Below are positions 49,406-58,683 of a stretch of 64,000 nt of DNA, in pieces (the first letter of the stretch is position 1; the number at the start of each line of letters is the position of its first letter). The position numbers were made by a program, and so were the translations under genes. This stretch comes from Afipia sp. Root123D2 (lineage in GTDB: Bacteria > Pseudomonadota > Alphaproteobacteria > Rhizobiales > Xanthobacteraceae), in the NCBI RefSeq assembly GCF_001425835.1, contig NZ_LMDP01000001.1, forward strand, positions 249,476-313,475, read 5' to 3'. The notes under the pieces were generated by a model. That model was not told the DNA's origin and did no database searches. It saw only the letters and a program-made list of their open reading frames with translations.

Positions 49406-51682
49406 ATGACGTCGATGCCGTCCGTGTCCGCGAGCGAGGTCTCCGGCAAGCGAAACGCTCGTGTGCTTGTCGTCTATACGGCGGCGATTTTCACCAGCGC
49501 CCTGCTGTTGTTTTCAGTCCAGCCGCTGTTCACCAAAATGGTACTGCCGCGTCTCGGCGGCTCACCGGCGGTGTGGTCGGTGGCGATGGTGTTCTTCCAG
49601 TCATTGCTGCTCGGCGGCTATGCCTACGCGCATTATCTGATGACGCTGAAGAGCCGGGTCATTCCGGTGGTCATCCATCTATGCCTGCTGGTTGCGGCGC
49701 TCCTGACGCTGCCTCTTTCGATTTCGGAAGGATGGGGGACGCCGCCGGCGAGTGGCTACGCGATCTGGCTGCTCGGCCTGTTCGCGGTGTCGATCGGCCT
49801 GCCGTTCTTCGCGCTGGCCGCCAACAATCCGATGCTGCAGGCGTGGTTCGTCCGCACCGGCCACCCCGATGGGCCTGATCCATATTTCCTCTATGCGTCG
49901 TCGAATATCGGCAGCTTTCTTGCGCTGCTGTCGTACCCGGTGCTGCTGGAACCGATATTCACGCTGCACACGCAGAATGTGATGTGGACGGTGGGGTATG
50001 GCGTTCTGATCCTGCTGATTGCTCTGTGCGGCGTGCTGCTGGTCCGTTCGCCGGCGATGACGCCCGCCGCGGTCGAGGCGTCCGATGGAGATGCGCCCGC
50101 GCCGAGCTGGGCAATTCGAGCGCGCTGGATTTTCCTTGCGGCAGTTCCTTCGGGTCTTTTGATCGCAGTAACTGCTCATATCTCGACCGACGTCGCCGCC
50201 GCACCGTTGCTGTGGGTGCTTCCGCTATCGCTGTACCTGTTGACGTGGGTGCTGGTGTTCCAGTCGCGGCCGCTATTGCCGCATGCCTGGATGCTCGGGC
50301 TGCAGCCGCTGGCGATCGCAGGCGTCATGGTGCTGCTCGCGGTCGGTGGCGAGCAGAACCTGCTGCTGACGCTCGGCGGACATCAATTGTGTTTCTTCAT
50401 CATCGCAATGGCTTGCCACGGTGAACTGGCGCGTACCCGCCCCGCCGCGCGTTATCTGACCGGCTTTTATGTTGCGCTGTCGTTCGGCGGCATGGTCGGC
50501 GGATTGTTCGCGGGTCTGGTCGCGCCGTTCACGTTCTCATGGATCGCGGAGTATCCGATTCTGCTCGCGCTCGCCGCTTTGTGCCGGCCTGCATCCACCC
50601 GTGAGGCAAGGGGCGGATCCGGCTTGTGGGCGATTGCGATGGTTGTCGCGGTAGGCTTGATCGCTGCTTCTTACTGGACAGGGCACACCGTCGAGATGCT
50701 GGAGACCAATCGTGTCTGGCTCGTTGCAGGCGTAGCTGTTGTGGCGGTTTTGCTCGCGGTGCCATTCGGGATCGGCCGCTGGAAGTTGGCGGCGCTGGTC
50801 GCCGTGGGGTTGATGTTGATCCGGGTCTATCCTGCCGATGAAGGGCGCGTCGAAACCGTGCGCAGCTTTTTCGGCGTTCACAAGATCGTGGTCACTCCCG
50901 GCGGCCAGTATCACGTCCTGATGCACGGCACGACGATCCACGGTGCCGAGAAATTCCAGAATGACGATGGCACGCCGGTGACCGGACGGCCGGAAACGAT
51001 CAGCTACTATCATAAGGACGGTGGGATCGGCCGGGCCATCACGGCGATCCGCGCGCGCAAGGGCGCGCCGCTCCGCGTCGCGGTGATCGGCCTCGGTGCC
51101 GGGACGCTGGCCTGCCAGTCCATGCCGGGCGAGACCTGGAAGTTTTTCGAGATCGATCAGTCGATGGTCGATACCGCGCGCGATCCGAAATACTTCACGT
51201 TCGTCTCATCGTGCCAACCCGATATGCAGCCGGTGCTCGGTGACGCACGATTGACTTTCGCCAGAGAGCTGGATGGCGTCTACGATCTGATCATCGTCGA
51301 TGCCTATTCCTCGGATGCAATCCCGATCCATCTCGCCACGGAAGAGGCGATGGCGATCTACAAGTCGAAGCTCGCCGAACATGGCGCGGTGCTGATGCAC
51401 GTGTCCAACCGGCATCTCGAACTGGCCAGCGTCGTCGTCGGGATTGCGGACGAGAACGATCTCAAGAGCTGGGTCTATAACGAGGATTCCGGGCGAGACG
51501 GCGAATATATCTTCACCACGGAGGTCGTGTTATCGGCACGGGAAGCCGCCGACGTTGGCCATGTGGCGGCGGATGACAAGTGGACGTTGACGAAAGCCAC
51601 CGAGGGCCAACGCGTCTGGACTGACGATTATTCCAACGTGCTCGGCGCAGTCTGGCGACGGTTGCGGAACGGCGACCACTGA
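49406..51682 (+). CDS. Fused MFS-like membrane domain and spermidine-synthase-like methyltransferase domain
   Basis: A 758-residue protein. Residues about 20-510 contain around 12 hydrophobic helices. Residues about 540-755 form an aminopropyltransferase/SpeE-like Rossmann fold: VAVIGLGAGTLACQSMPGE, an acidic FFEIDQSMVD, VLGDARLTF, and LIIVDAYSSDAIPIHL with the catalytic-type aspartate. Such fused MFS/spermidine synthase proteins are widespread but their reaction is unproven. The ATG at 49406 has GGAG 7 bases before it. The longer ORF from 49286 includes sequence without family likeness. Localisation is the inner membrane. Confidence 0.9.
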   Translation: MTSMPSVSASEVSGKRNARVLVVYTAAIFTSALLLFSVQPLFTKMVLPRLGGSPAVWSVAMVFFQSLLLGGYAYAHYLMTLKSRVIPVVIHLCLLVAALLTLPLSISEGWGTPPASGYAIWLLGLFAVSIGLPFFALAANNPMLQAWFVRTGHPDGPDPYFLYASSNIGSFLALLSYPVLLEPIFTLHTQNVMWTVGYGVLILLIALCGVLLVRSPAMTPAAVEASDGDAPAPSWAIRARWIFLAAVPSGLLIAVTAHISTDVAAAPLLWVLPLSLYLLTWVLVFQSRPLLPHAWMLGLQPLAIAGVMVLLAVGGEQNLLLTLGGHQLCFFIIAMACHGELARTRPAARYLTGFYVALSFGGMVGGLFAGLVAPFTFSWIAEYPILLALAALCRPASTREARGGSGLWAIAMVVAVGLIAASYWTGHTVEMLETNRVWLVAGVAVVAVLLAVPFGIGRWKLAALVAVGLMLIRVYPADEGRVETVRSFFGVHKIVVTPGGQYHVLMHGTTIHGAEKFQNDDGTPVTGRPETISYYHKDGGIGRAITAIRARKGAPLRVAVIGLGAGTLACQSMPGETWKFFEIDQSMVDTARDPKYFTFVSSCQPDMQPVLGDARLTFARELDGVYDLIIVDAYSSDAIPIHLATEEAMAIYKSKLAEHGAVLMHVSNRHLELASVVVGIADENDLKSWVYNEDSGRDGEYIFTTEVVLSAREAADVGHVAADDKWTLTKATEGQRVWTDDYSNVLGAVWRRLRNGDH

Positions 51683-51721
51683 CTGTGCTACGGCGTTGTC
51701 GTTCGGTGCGCAGTGACGGCC

Positions 51722-52543
51722 TCAGTCGTACACGTAGTAGCGGCTTTGCGGATAAACCTGCCGGCGATACGCCGCCGCGGCACCGGGATCGTTGCTTTCC
51801 TCGAGATACCTGCCGGGTGATCGCGGGTCGGGATAGAGCCGACGTCCGCCCGGTGCTTGCATATCGCGATTGCCATAGTAGGCCTGATCCTGCTGGATCA
51901 AGCCGTCCTGGTAAGCCCGCTGGCGATACATACGATCCTGGCCGCGGCTGTCTTGATAGGTGCCCTGCGATGCAGAATTGCCATAAGGGCTGCTATCGTA
52001 ACCCGGTGCGTTCAACGAGCGGTCCGGGGCAATTTCGATCGGTTGTCCGGCTGCTGTGTTAGCGCTGTTCCCGCGAGAAGCGACGTTGCGAGGATTACGC
52101 GCCAGCGCCACGCGAGAGGAGCCGGTGAGGGTCACGGTCGTGCTCAGCAATCCTTCCTGCTTCACCAGATTCCACAGCGTAGTGGCATTGGCGCGTGATA
52201 GCCGTACGCAGCCATGGGAAACCGGCGCACCGAGGCTTTTAACCGAGTCAGTGCCGTGGATCGCATGGCCCTGCTTGGTGAAGAAGATCGAATGCGGCAT
52301 CGGCGCATCGTCAAACTCTTTCGAGTAGTGATCCTCTTCCATGCGGAAGGTCTGGAATTTTCCGTTCGGCGTTTCGTGCGAGGGATTTCCGCTCGACACC
52401 GGCCAATGATAGCGCGGTACGCCATCCACGGAGACCGTCATCTCCTGCAAATCCTTGTTGACTGTGATCGAGACTGCGGCGTTCGCCGCCGGGATGCCCA
52501 CGAAAAGCATCAAAGCTGTAACCGGACTCCACAACGCACGCAT
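51722..52543 (-). CDS. L,D-transpeptidase (YkuD) with long Tyr/Gln/Arg-rich tail
   Basis: A 273-residue exported enzyme. The ATG at 52543 with GGAGG 8 bases before it gives a clean signal peptide (MRALWSPVTALMLFVGIPAA) cleaved before AVSITVNKDLQ. The YkuD domain (about residues 25-150) has the active-site SHGCVRLSRANATTLW with its cysteine and the partner histidine in HAIHGTDSVKSL. It makes 3-3 cross-links or attaches proteins to peptidoglycan. The last 110 residues are low complexity, rich in Y, Q, D, R, N, G and P, without known fold. The extended start at 52609 loses the signal peptide. Confidence 0.92.
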   Translation of the reverse strand: MRALWSPVTALMLFVGIPAANAAVSITVNKDLQEMTVSVDGVPRYHWPVSSGNPSHETPNGKFQTFRMEEDHYSKEFDDAPMPHSIFFTKQGHAIHGTDSVKSLGAPVSHGCVRLSRANATTLWNLVKQEGLLSTTVTLTGSSRVALARNPRNVASRGNSANTAAGQPIEIAPDRSLNAPGYDSSPYGNSASQGTYQDSRGQDRMYRQRAYQDGLIQQDQAYYGNRDMQAPGGRRLYPDPRSPGRYLEESNDPGAAAAYRRQVYPQSRYYVYD

Positions 52544-52765
52544 CGACTGGCCTCCAATGGCCTCTCCCGCCGCCAATGCGAAGTTAGGCACGAAAAATGG
52601 CTTTTTCAACAGGGGCTTGGATGCCGTTATAGTGAACGCACGGGGCGATATGCAGTCAGGCCCTGTTCTATTGACGCAAATGAGGTCCTTCGGCCTGTCG
52701 CATCGAAACTTTTCCGGCAGTGTAACGTTATAGGGATGATCTAATGGCGATGGGCAAGGACAGAA

Positions 52766-53074
52766 ATGATGAAATCAGCGGTTTTAACCATGAACGCCAC
52801 GCAGTCGCGACGCTTGCTCTGGGCGTTCGCGTTTCTTGCGATGCTGGCGGTGCCGTTTACTGCGCACGCGCAAGGAATTATCGGCGGCGCTGAGGAAGGC
52901 GTTCGTCGAGGCAATCGCGCAGCCGGACCCGTCGGTGGAGTTGTCGGCGGCGCGATCGGCGCGGGCGTCGGCGGAGCGGTCGGTGGTGTGAAGGGCGTTC
53001 TGGGAATTCCGGATCGGCGCGCCCATCGGCACTATCGTCATCGTCATCACTACCGGCATCATCGCCGCTACTGA
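52766..53074 (+). CDS. Small exported glycine-zipper protein with His/Arg tail
   Basis: The 102-residue protein has a signal peptide cleaved after AVPFTAHA, a glycine-rich middle with GGVVGGAIGAGVGGAVGG (glycine-zipper-like, possibly membrane-associated), and a terminal stretch of 19 residues rich in His and Arg (RRAHRHYRHRHHYRHHRRY). An AAGGA ribosome site lies 5 bases before the ATG at 52766, with a second ATG immediately after. Function is unknown. The tail could bind metal or anionic surface polymers. Confidence 0.75.
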   Translation: MMKSAVLTMNATQSRRLLWAFAFLAMLAVPFTAHAQGIIGGAEEGVRRGNRAAGPVGGVVGGAIGAGVGGAVGGVKGVLGIPDRRAHRHYRHRHHYRHHRRY

Positions 53075-53148
53075 GTCGTGATGAGTGAAGTGTTCAAAGG
53101 GATTGGCTCGGGCCAGTCCCTTTTTTCGCTTTATGGAGTGAATAACGC

Positions 53149-53910
53149 TCAGGTCTTCAGGCGATAACCAGTCCGGAATATCCACCAGATCGTGCTGGTG
53201 CAGAGCACGAGGAACGCCAGTGTCATGCCGAGACTTACGCCGACGCTGACGTCAGCAATCTCGAAGAAGCTCCAGCGGAAGCCGCTCACCAGATAGACCA
53301 CCGGGTTGAACAGCGTCACGTTCTGCCAGAACGTCGGCAGCATGTGGATCGAATAGAAGCTGCCGCCGAGGAATGTCAGTGGCGTGATGACCAGCAGCGG
53401 GATCACCTGCAGTTTCTCGAAACCATCCGCCCAGATTCCGATGATGAAACCGAACATGCTGAATGTCACGGCGGTCAGCACCAAAAACGTCATCATCATG
53501 AACGGGTGAGCGATCTTCAGCGGCACGAACAATCCGGCCGTTGCGAGGATGATGAGGCCGAGGATGATCGATTTCGTTGCGGCTGCGCCAACATAGCCAA
53601 GCACGGCCTCGAAAGACGACACCGGCGCCGACAGCAATTCGTAGATCGTTCCGGTGAACTTCGGAAAATAAATCCCGAATGAAGCGTTGGCGATGCTTTG
53701 GGTCAGCAACGACAGCATGATCAGGCCCGGCACAATGAAGGTGCCGTAGCTGACGCCGTCGATCTCGGTGATGCGTGAGCCGATCGCCGCACCGAACACG
53801 ACAAAGTACAGCGACGTCGAAATCACCGGCGAGACGACGCTCTGCAGCAGCGTGCGAAAGGTGCGCGCCATTTCGAAAACGTATATTGCGCGGACGGCTC
53901 GAAAATTCAT
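53149..53910 (-). CDS. ABC-2 type transporter permease (YadH-like)
   Basis: A 253-residue, six-helix ABC-2 permease with [19 protein letters not shown] near the C-terminus and the family's [19 protein letters not shown] segment. It pairs with the ATPase encoded 18 bases upstream on the same strand. Together they form an exporter similar in size and motif to E. coli YadGH or NodIJ. Substrates in this group include lipids, polysaccharides or drugs; none can be read here. Start is ATG 53910 with a GAGTGAAG stretch about 5 bases ahead. Confidence 0.93.
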   Translation of the reverse strand: MNFRAVRAIYVFEMARTFRTLLQSVVSPVISTSLYFVVFGAAIGSRITEIDGVSYGTFIVPGLIMLSLLTQSIANASFGIYFPKFTGTIYELLSAPVSSFEAVLGYVGAAATKSIILGLIILATAGLFVPLKIAHPFMMMTFLVLTAVTFSMFGFIIGIWADGFEKLQVIPLLVITPLTFLGGSFYSIHMLPTFWQNVTLFNPVVYLVSGFRWSFFEIADVSVGVSLGMTLAFLVLCTSTIWWIFRTGYRLKT

Positions 53911-53928
53911 TGCGGCTTCACTCGATCG

Positions 53929-54849
53929 TTATTGCTTGACGAGGCTCACGAAGATTTCTTCCAGCGAGCTTTGTGTGGTGTTGAGGTCGTTGAACCGGAT
54001 TTCCGCCTGGGCGAGATCATTCATCAGGGTGGTGATGCCGGTGCGCTCGCCTTTGGTATCGTAGGTGTAAACCAGCTCGCGGCCGCCATCCGCCAGTTCA
54101 AGGCGATAGGCGCCCAGGCTGTCGGGAACGGCAGCTAGCGGCTGCTGGAGGTGAAGTTTGAGCTGCTTCTTGCCGAGCTTCTGCATCAGCAGGGCCTTGT
54201 CCTCGATCAGCACGATCTCGCCCTTGTTGATGACGCCGACGCGGTCGGCCATCTCCTCGGCTTCCTCGATGTAGTGAGTGGTCAGGATGATGGTGACGCC
54301 GGCATCGCGCAGCGAGCGAACCACGTCCCACATCGCCTTGCGCAATTCGACATCGACACCTGCGGTCGGCTCGTCGAGGAACAGGATTTTAGGCTCATGC
54401 GCCAGCGCCTTGGCGATCATGACGCGGCGTTTCATGCCGCCGGACAGCGTGATGATCTGGCTCTTGCGCTTGTCCCACAGCGACAGATCCTTGAGCACCT
54501 TTTCGATGTGCGCCGGGTCCTTGGGTTTGCCGAACAGGCCGCGGCTGAAGGAGGCGGTCGCCCACGGGGTTTCCCATGCGTCAGTGTGCAGCTCTTGAGG
54601 CACCAGGCCGATCAGTGATCGCGCGGCACGATAGTCGCCGACGATGTCGTGGCCGTCGACCGTCACCGTGCCCTCGGTCTGCTTGGCGAGGCCGCAGATG
54701 ATGCTGATAAGCGTGGTCTTGCCTGCACCATTCGGACCCAGCAATGCGAAAATCTCACCGCGCCGGATATCGAGGTTGATATTCGACAGCGCCTTCAAGC
54801 CGGAGGCATAGGTCTTCGAGACGTTGGAAACGGAAATGATCGGCTGCAT
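53929..54849 (-). CDS. ABC transporter ATP-binding protein (YadG-like)
   Basis: The 306-residue ATPase has Walker A GPNGAGKT at 38-45, signature LSGGMKRR at about 136-143, Walker [13 protein letters not shown] at about 155-166 and the switch His in [12 protein letters not shown]-terminal extension of about 90 residues (YadG-type) follows. It powers the permease encoded just downstream. The two-gene unit is read toward the small His-tail gene, while the helicase gene upstream is in the same orientation with a 70-base gap. Confidence 0.93.
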   Translation of the reverse strand: MQPIISVSNVSKTYASGLKALSNINLDIRRGEIFALLGPNGAGKTTLISIICGLAKQTEGTVTVDGHDIVGDYRAARSLIGLVPQELHTDAWETPWATASFSRGLFGKPKDPAHIEKVLKDLSLWDKRKSQIITLSGGMKRRVMIAKALAHEPKILFLDEPTAGVDVELRKAMWDVVRSLRDAGVTIILTTHYIEEAEEMADRVGVINKGEIVLIEDKALLMQKLGKKQLKLHLQQPLAAVPDSLGAYRLELADGGRELVYTYDTKGERTGITTLMNDLAQAEIRFNDLNTTQSSLEEIFVSLVKQ

Positions 54850-54919
54850 CGGGATTTACGGGAGGTTGAATGTGGCGGGCAGGGGAGAGATAGGAAGGCC
54901 CCCTGGCGGGTGCAACGGC

Positions 54920-57475
54920 TTACGCCCTCGTCACGAAACTGTCGACCACCTTCTTCTCGCCGGCTTTCTCGAAGGCAATGGTGAGTTTGTTGCCGTCGAC
55001 CCGGGCGACGAGGCCGTAACCGAACTTCTGGTGAAACACCCGGTCGCCGAGCGAGAATTCGGAATTGGCGCCGGTGGATTTCGCGATCAGTTCGCCCTCG
55101 ATCGTCGTTGGCTTGCGGGTGAAGCCGCCGCTGCGCGGGCCGGACTCGTAGCGAGCGCCGGTTTCGTCGAAGCCGCGGCCGCCGCTGCGGGCGCGGTTAG
55201 CCTGGGCGCGCTGCCATCCTGGCGTCGTATAGGTCGAACCGAACGATTCGACATTGTCGAAACGTGACGCGCCGAAACCGCCGAAGCCGCCCCAACCCGA
55301 GCCGCCCTTGGACTCGGTGATCTCGACATTCTGCGCCGGCAGTTCATCGAGGAAGCGCGACGGCACCGTCGTGGTCCATGACCCGTGAATACGGCGATTG
55401 GTGGCGAAATAAAGCATGGCGCGTTTGCGCGCGCGTGTGATGCCGACATGGGCAAGGCGTCGTTCTTCCTCAAGCCCGGCGCGGCCCTGCTCGTCGAGCG
55501 CGCGCTGGTGCGGAAACAGGCCTTCCTCCCAGCCGGGAAGGAACACGTTGTCGAATTCGAGTCCCTTGGCGGAATGCAGCGTCATGACCGACACCGCATC
55601 CTCGTCGGCGCCGCCTTCGCGATCCATCACCAGTGAAATGTGTTCGAGGAAGCCGTGCAGGTTCTCGAATTCCTCCATCGAGCGCACGAGTTCTTTCAGA
55701 TTTTCGAGCCGGCCGGCAGCGTCGGCGGAGCGATCCTTCTGCCACATCTCGGTGTAGCCGCTTTCGTCCAGCACGATTTCAGCCAGTTCAGTGTGCGGCA
55801 CCACCTCGCGCTGCGCGCGCCAGCGGTCGAAATTGGTGATTACGTCACGCAGGCTGCCGCGAGCCTTCGGTTTCAATTCGTCAGTCTCGACGATGGCGCG
55901 GGCGGCTTCGGTCAGCGGAATACGGCGTTTGCGCGCGTGATCATGCAGCAACTGCACCGTGGCGTCGCCGAGGCCGCGCTTTGGCACGTTGACGATACGT
56001 TCGAAGGCAAGGTCGTCGGCCGGAGAATTGATGACGCGCAGATAGGCGAGCGCGTCGCGAATCTCGGCGCGTTCGTAGAATCGCGGGCCGCCGATCACGC
56101 GATAGGGCAGGCCCAGGGTGACGAAGCGATCTTCGAACTCGCGCATCTGGAATGAAGCACGCACCAGAATGGCAATCTCGTTGAGCTTTTGTCCTGCGCG
56201 CTGAATCTGCTCGATTTCCTCGCCGATGGCGCGAGCTTCTTCTTCCGAATCCCATGAACCGGTGACGGTGACCTTCTCGCCGTCGACGTCTTCGGTGCGC
56301 AGCGTCTTGCCGAGGCGGCCTTCGTTGTGCGCAATCAGATGGGAAGCGGCAGCAAGGATGTGGCCGGTGGAGCGATAGTTGCGTTCCAGACGGATCACTT
56401 TCGCGCCGGGAAAATCGTGATCGAAGCGCAGGATGTTGTCGACCTCGGCGCCACGCCATCCATAGATCGACTGGTCGTCGTCGCCGACGCAGCAGATATT
56501 TTTCAGGGCGGGGAGAGGAGTGACCTTGTTCGTATCGTCATCACTGGGCTGACGCGCAGCATCGAGATCCGGCAATCCATTTTCCGGAGATGCGATGGAT
56601 TGTCGGGTCGAGATATTGGAGGATAACGTTTCGCGCTTTTCGCCCGGCAATGACATGCCGGACGTCGCCTGCGCCAGCAGCCGCAGCCACAGATACTGCG
56701 CGACGTTCGTGTCCTGATACTCGTCCACCAGAATGTATTTGAAGCGATGCTGATACTGCCGCAGCACGTCGGGATGTTCCCGAAACAGCCGGATGTTCTC
56801 CAGCAGCAGATCGCCGAAATCCGCGGCGTTGAGAATCTTCAGCCGCTCCTGATACTGGGTGTAGAGCTTGCCGCCCTTGCCGTTGGCAAACACGGCGCCC
56901 TCGCCGGGCGGCACCTGCGAGGGCGTCAACCCGCGATTCTTCCAGCCGTCGATCAGCCCGGCCAGCATCCGTGCCGGCCAGCGCTTGTCGTCGATGTTCT
57001 CGGCCTGCAGCAATTGTTTCAGCAGGCGAATCTGGTCGTCGACATCAAGCACGGTGAAATTGGATTTCAACTGCACCAGTTCCGCGTGGGTGCGCAGGAT
57101 GCGGCCGCCGATGGAGTGGAAGGTGCCGAGCCACGGCATTCCCTCGACCGCCTGACCCAGCATCTCGCTGAGGCGGTGTTTCATTTCGCGTGCCGCCTTG
57201 TTGGTGAAGGTCACAGACAGGATTTCGCCCGGCCGTGCCCGCCCCATGCTGAGAATGTGTGCGATACGCGATGTCAGAACGCGGGTTTTGCCGGTCCCCG
57301 CACCAGCCAGCACCAGCACTGGACCGTCGAGGGTTTCGACGGCATCGCGCTGTTCGGGATTGAGCGCTGCCAGATATTGCGGAGCCGCGGCGGCGCGCGC
57401 ACGCGCGGCAATGCCGCCAGCCACGGGCTGGTGGCTCGGCACATCGAAGGGCGGCAGCTTGTTCGGTTCATTCAT
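54920..57475 (-). CDS. uvrD: UvrD/PcrA-type ATP-dependent DNA helicase
   Basis: The 851-residue superfamily 1A helicase has Walker A LAGAGTGKTRVLTSRIAHIL near residue 60 and YILVDEYQDTN (motif II). It also has VGDDDQSIYGWRGAEVDNIL (motif III), VIRLERNYRST (motif IV) and VMTLHSAKGLEFDNVFLPG (motif V). A C-terminal Gly-rich segment (GSGWGGFGGFG) precedes an UvrD-type Tudor-like end (GDRVFHQKFGYGLVARVDGN). It unwinds DNA 3'-5' in excision and mismatch repair. The ATG at 57475 is chosen over the ORF-extending 57577 start, which lies inside a repeat and adds uncharacteristic sequence. Confidence 0.95.
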   Translation of the reverse strand: MNEPNKLPPFDVPSHQPVAGGIAARARAAAAPQYLAALNPEQRDAVETLDGPVLVLAGAGTGKTRVLTSRIAHILSMGRARPGEILSVTFTNKAAREMKHRLSEMLGQAVEGMPWLGTFHSIGGRILRTHAELVQLKSNFTVLDVDDQIRLLKQLLQAENIDDKRWPARMLAGLIDGWKNRGLTPSQVPPGEGAVFANGKGGKLYTQYQERLKILNAADFGDLLLENIRLFREHPDVLRQYQHRFKYILVDEYQDTNVAQYLWLRLLAQATSGMSLPGEKRETLSSNISTRQSIASPENGLPDLDAARQPSDDDTNKVTPLPALKNICCVGDDDQSIYGWRGAEVDNILRFDHDFPGAKVIRLERNYRSTGHILAAASHLIAHNEGRLGKTLRTEDVDGEKVTVTGSWDSEEEARAIGEEIEQIQRAGQKLNEIAILVRASFQMREFEDRFVTLGLPYRVIGGPRFYERAEIRDALAYLRVINSPADDLAFERIVNVPKRGLGDATVQLLHDHARKRRIPLTEAARAIVETDELKPKARGSLRDVITNFDRWRAQREVVPHTELAEIVLDESGYTEMWQKDRSADAAGRLENLKELVRSMEEFENLHGFLEHISLVMDREGGADEDAVSVMTLHSAKGLEFDNVFLPGWEEGLFPHQRALDEQGRAGLEEERRLAHVGITRARKRAMLYFATNRRIHGSWTTTVPSRFLDELPAQNVEITESKGGSGWGGFGGFGASRFDNVESFGSTYTTPGWQRAQANRARSGGRGFDETGARYESGPRSGGFTRKPTTIEGELIAKSTGANSEFSLGDRVFHQKFGYGLVARVDGNKLTIAFEKAGEKKVVDSFVTRA

Positions 57476-57508
57476 GCGAATCGTCTTTATCCCTACGATG
57501 GCACCCCA

Positions 57509-57616
57509 GGGCGCGATCAGCAAAAGCGGAATCCGGTTTTGCGTCCGGTCGCGCCCTAAATCATTGAATCGGCGCAAGATCTTGTCGCTGGACCGCTTGC
57601 GCTTCTGCGGATCACA
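57509..57616. repeat. RIME-like intergenic mosaic element (two palindromes)
   Basis: The first palindrome, GGGCGCGATC...GGTCGCGCCC (57509-57556), has an inner GCAAAA...TTTTGC. The second, GCGCAAG...CTTGCGC (57572-57602), is separated from the first by TAAATCATTGAATCG. The bipartite layout and length of about 108 bases match the Rhizobium-specific intergenic mosaic element type. It starts 34 bases upstream of the uvrD start. Beyond it (57617-57883) I see no gene until the DUF1328 start. Confidence 0.75.
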
Positions 57617-57883
57617 CGTGTGCGCCGAAAGGGTGGCTCATAGCAGGATCGGGGCAGATATAGGCACTAACGGGCCTTTCGGACAGGCTCGCGCGAGGCG
57701 ACGTTTTTGGATCGCGCAACGCGCGCCGGGACGACAGCCGGGCATGGCTTTGTTCCCTGCCAGCCAGACTTTTTTGAGTTTCCCGGGCTTTCCGCGTGCT
57801 GGAACTTTCATTCCCGGTTTGGATTGTTTTTTCAGCCGCCGCGCGGTGAGCGCGTTCCAATGATCGAATTTGAGGAGAATGTC

Positions 57884-58057
57884 ATGCTGAGCTGGGTCGT
57901 TACGTTCCTGATTATCGCGCTGATCGCGGGTATTCTGGGCTTTGGCGGAATCGCCGGCGCATCGATTGAGATCGCGAAGATCGTGTTTTTCATCGCGATC
58001 GCACTGTTCGTGGTGTCAGCCCTTGTCAGCCTGGTGCGCGGTCGCGGCAGCGTCTGA
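57884..58057 (+). CDS. DUF1328 (UPF0391) small membrane protein
   Basis: A 57-residue protein with two membrane helices (about 5-18 and 30-50) and a basic end (LVRGRGSV). Sequence start [20 protein letters not shown] is the characteristic DUF1328 pattern. A GAGGAG ribosome site is 7 bases before the ATG at 57884. The in-frame start at 57861 is unlikely. These peptides are often stress-induced in Gram-negatives; no reaction is known. It ends 4 bases from a convergent thioesterase gene. Confidence 0.92.
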   Translation: MLSWVVTFLIIALIAGILGFGGIAGASIEIAKIVFFIAIALFVVSALVSLVRGRGSV

Positions 58058-58061
58058 GGCG

Positions 58062-58577
58062 TTATTTGACCGGCATTGCCACCCGGCGGCCGATGCCATC
58101 GGGTTGGGGAACGGCGCTGTGAGCCTGGACGACCGCGCGGATGCGTGCGGCGATGTCCGGCGGAAACGGCGCCGTTTTTCGTGCCCGCATGTCGACGTGA
58201 AGCGTCATGTTTTCGGAGGTCGCGGAAAGCCAGCCTTCGGTGGCGTGGCGAAGCTCCTCAAATGTGTGAATTCGCTTGTCGTCAGCCGCGACCAAAAACA
58301 CCGAAACCTGAACCGGATCGCCGAGATGAACCTCGCGCAGATACCGCACATGGCACTCGGCGGTGAAGGTCGATCCATTGCGCTCTTTCATGTATTCGGG
58401 ACCGATCCCGAGTTCGAGCCACATCTGATCGATGCCGCGGTCGAACAACACATTGTAGTAGGCCATGTTCAGGTGGCCGTTGTAGTCGATCCATTGCGGC
58501 TCGATTTGCATGACAGACGTCAGGAACGGCGCAGCATATTGCTGCGGCGCCTCTGATTGGGAAGAACTGGTCGTCAT
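58062..58577 (-). CDS. Hotdog-fold acyl-CoA thioesterase (4HBT-like)
   Basis: A 171-residue protein with the hotdog fold: WIDYNGHLNMAYYNVLFDRG near residue 30, GSTFTAECHVRYLREVHLGD and HVDMRARKTAPFP. The aspartate in DYNGHLN matches the catalytic position of 4-hydroxybenzoyl-CoA thioesterase relatives. The ATG at 58577 is preferred to a TTG at 58583. Its probable substrate is a short or medium acyl-CoA, not determinable. It faces a GlcD-like oxidase gene on the other strand with about 100 bases between starts. Confidence 0.88.
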   Translation of the reverse strand: MTTSSSQSEAPQQYAAPFLTSVMQIEPQWIDYNGHLNMAYYNVLFDRGIDQMWLELGIGPEYMKERNGSTFTAECHVRYLREVHLGDPVQVSVFLVAADDKRIHTFEELRHATEGWLSATSENMTLHVDMRARKTAPFPPDIAARIRAVVQAHSAVPQPDGIGRRVAMPVK

Positions 58578-58683
58578 ATCCAAACCCGTCTCATTTCAGC
58601 GCGTGAGGGTCTCACTTGACCCGTTATCCTTCCTTTGCCACGGTCGGTGGAGCATTGCCAATCCCCAGACAAAGTGGACGAAC

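Noticed and set aside
57800-57830. GGAAC sequence upstream of DUF1328, considered as an EcfG stress promoter
   Set aside because: No GTT lies at the 16-17 base spacing required. GTT occurs at about 11 and 20 bases.
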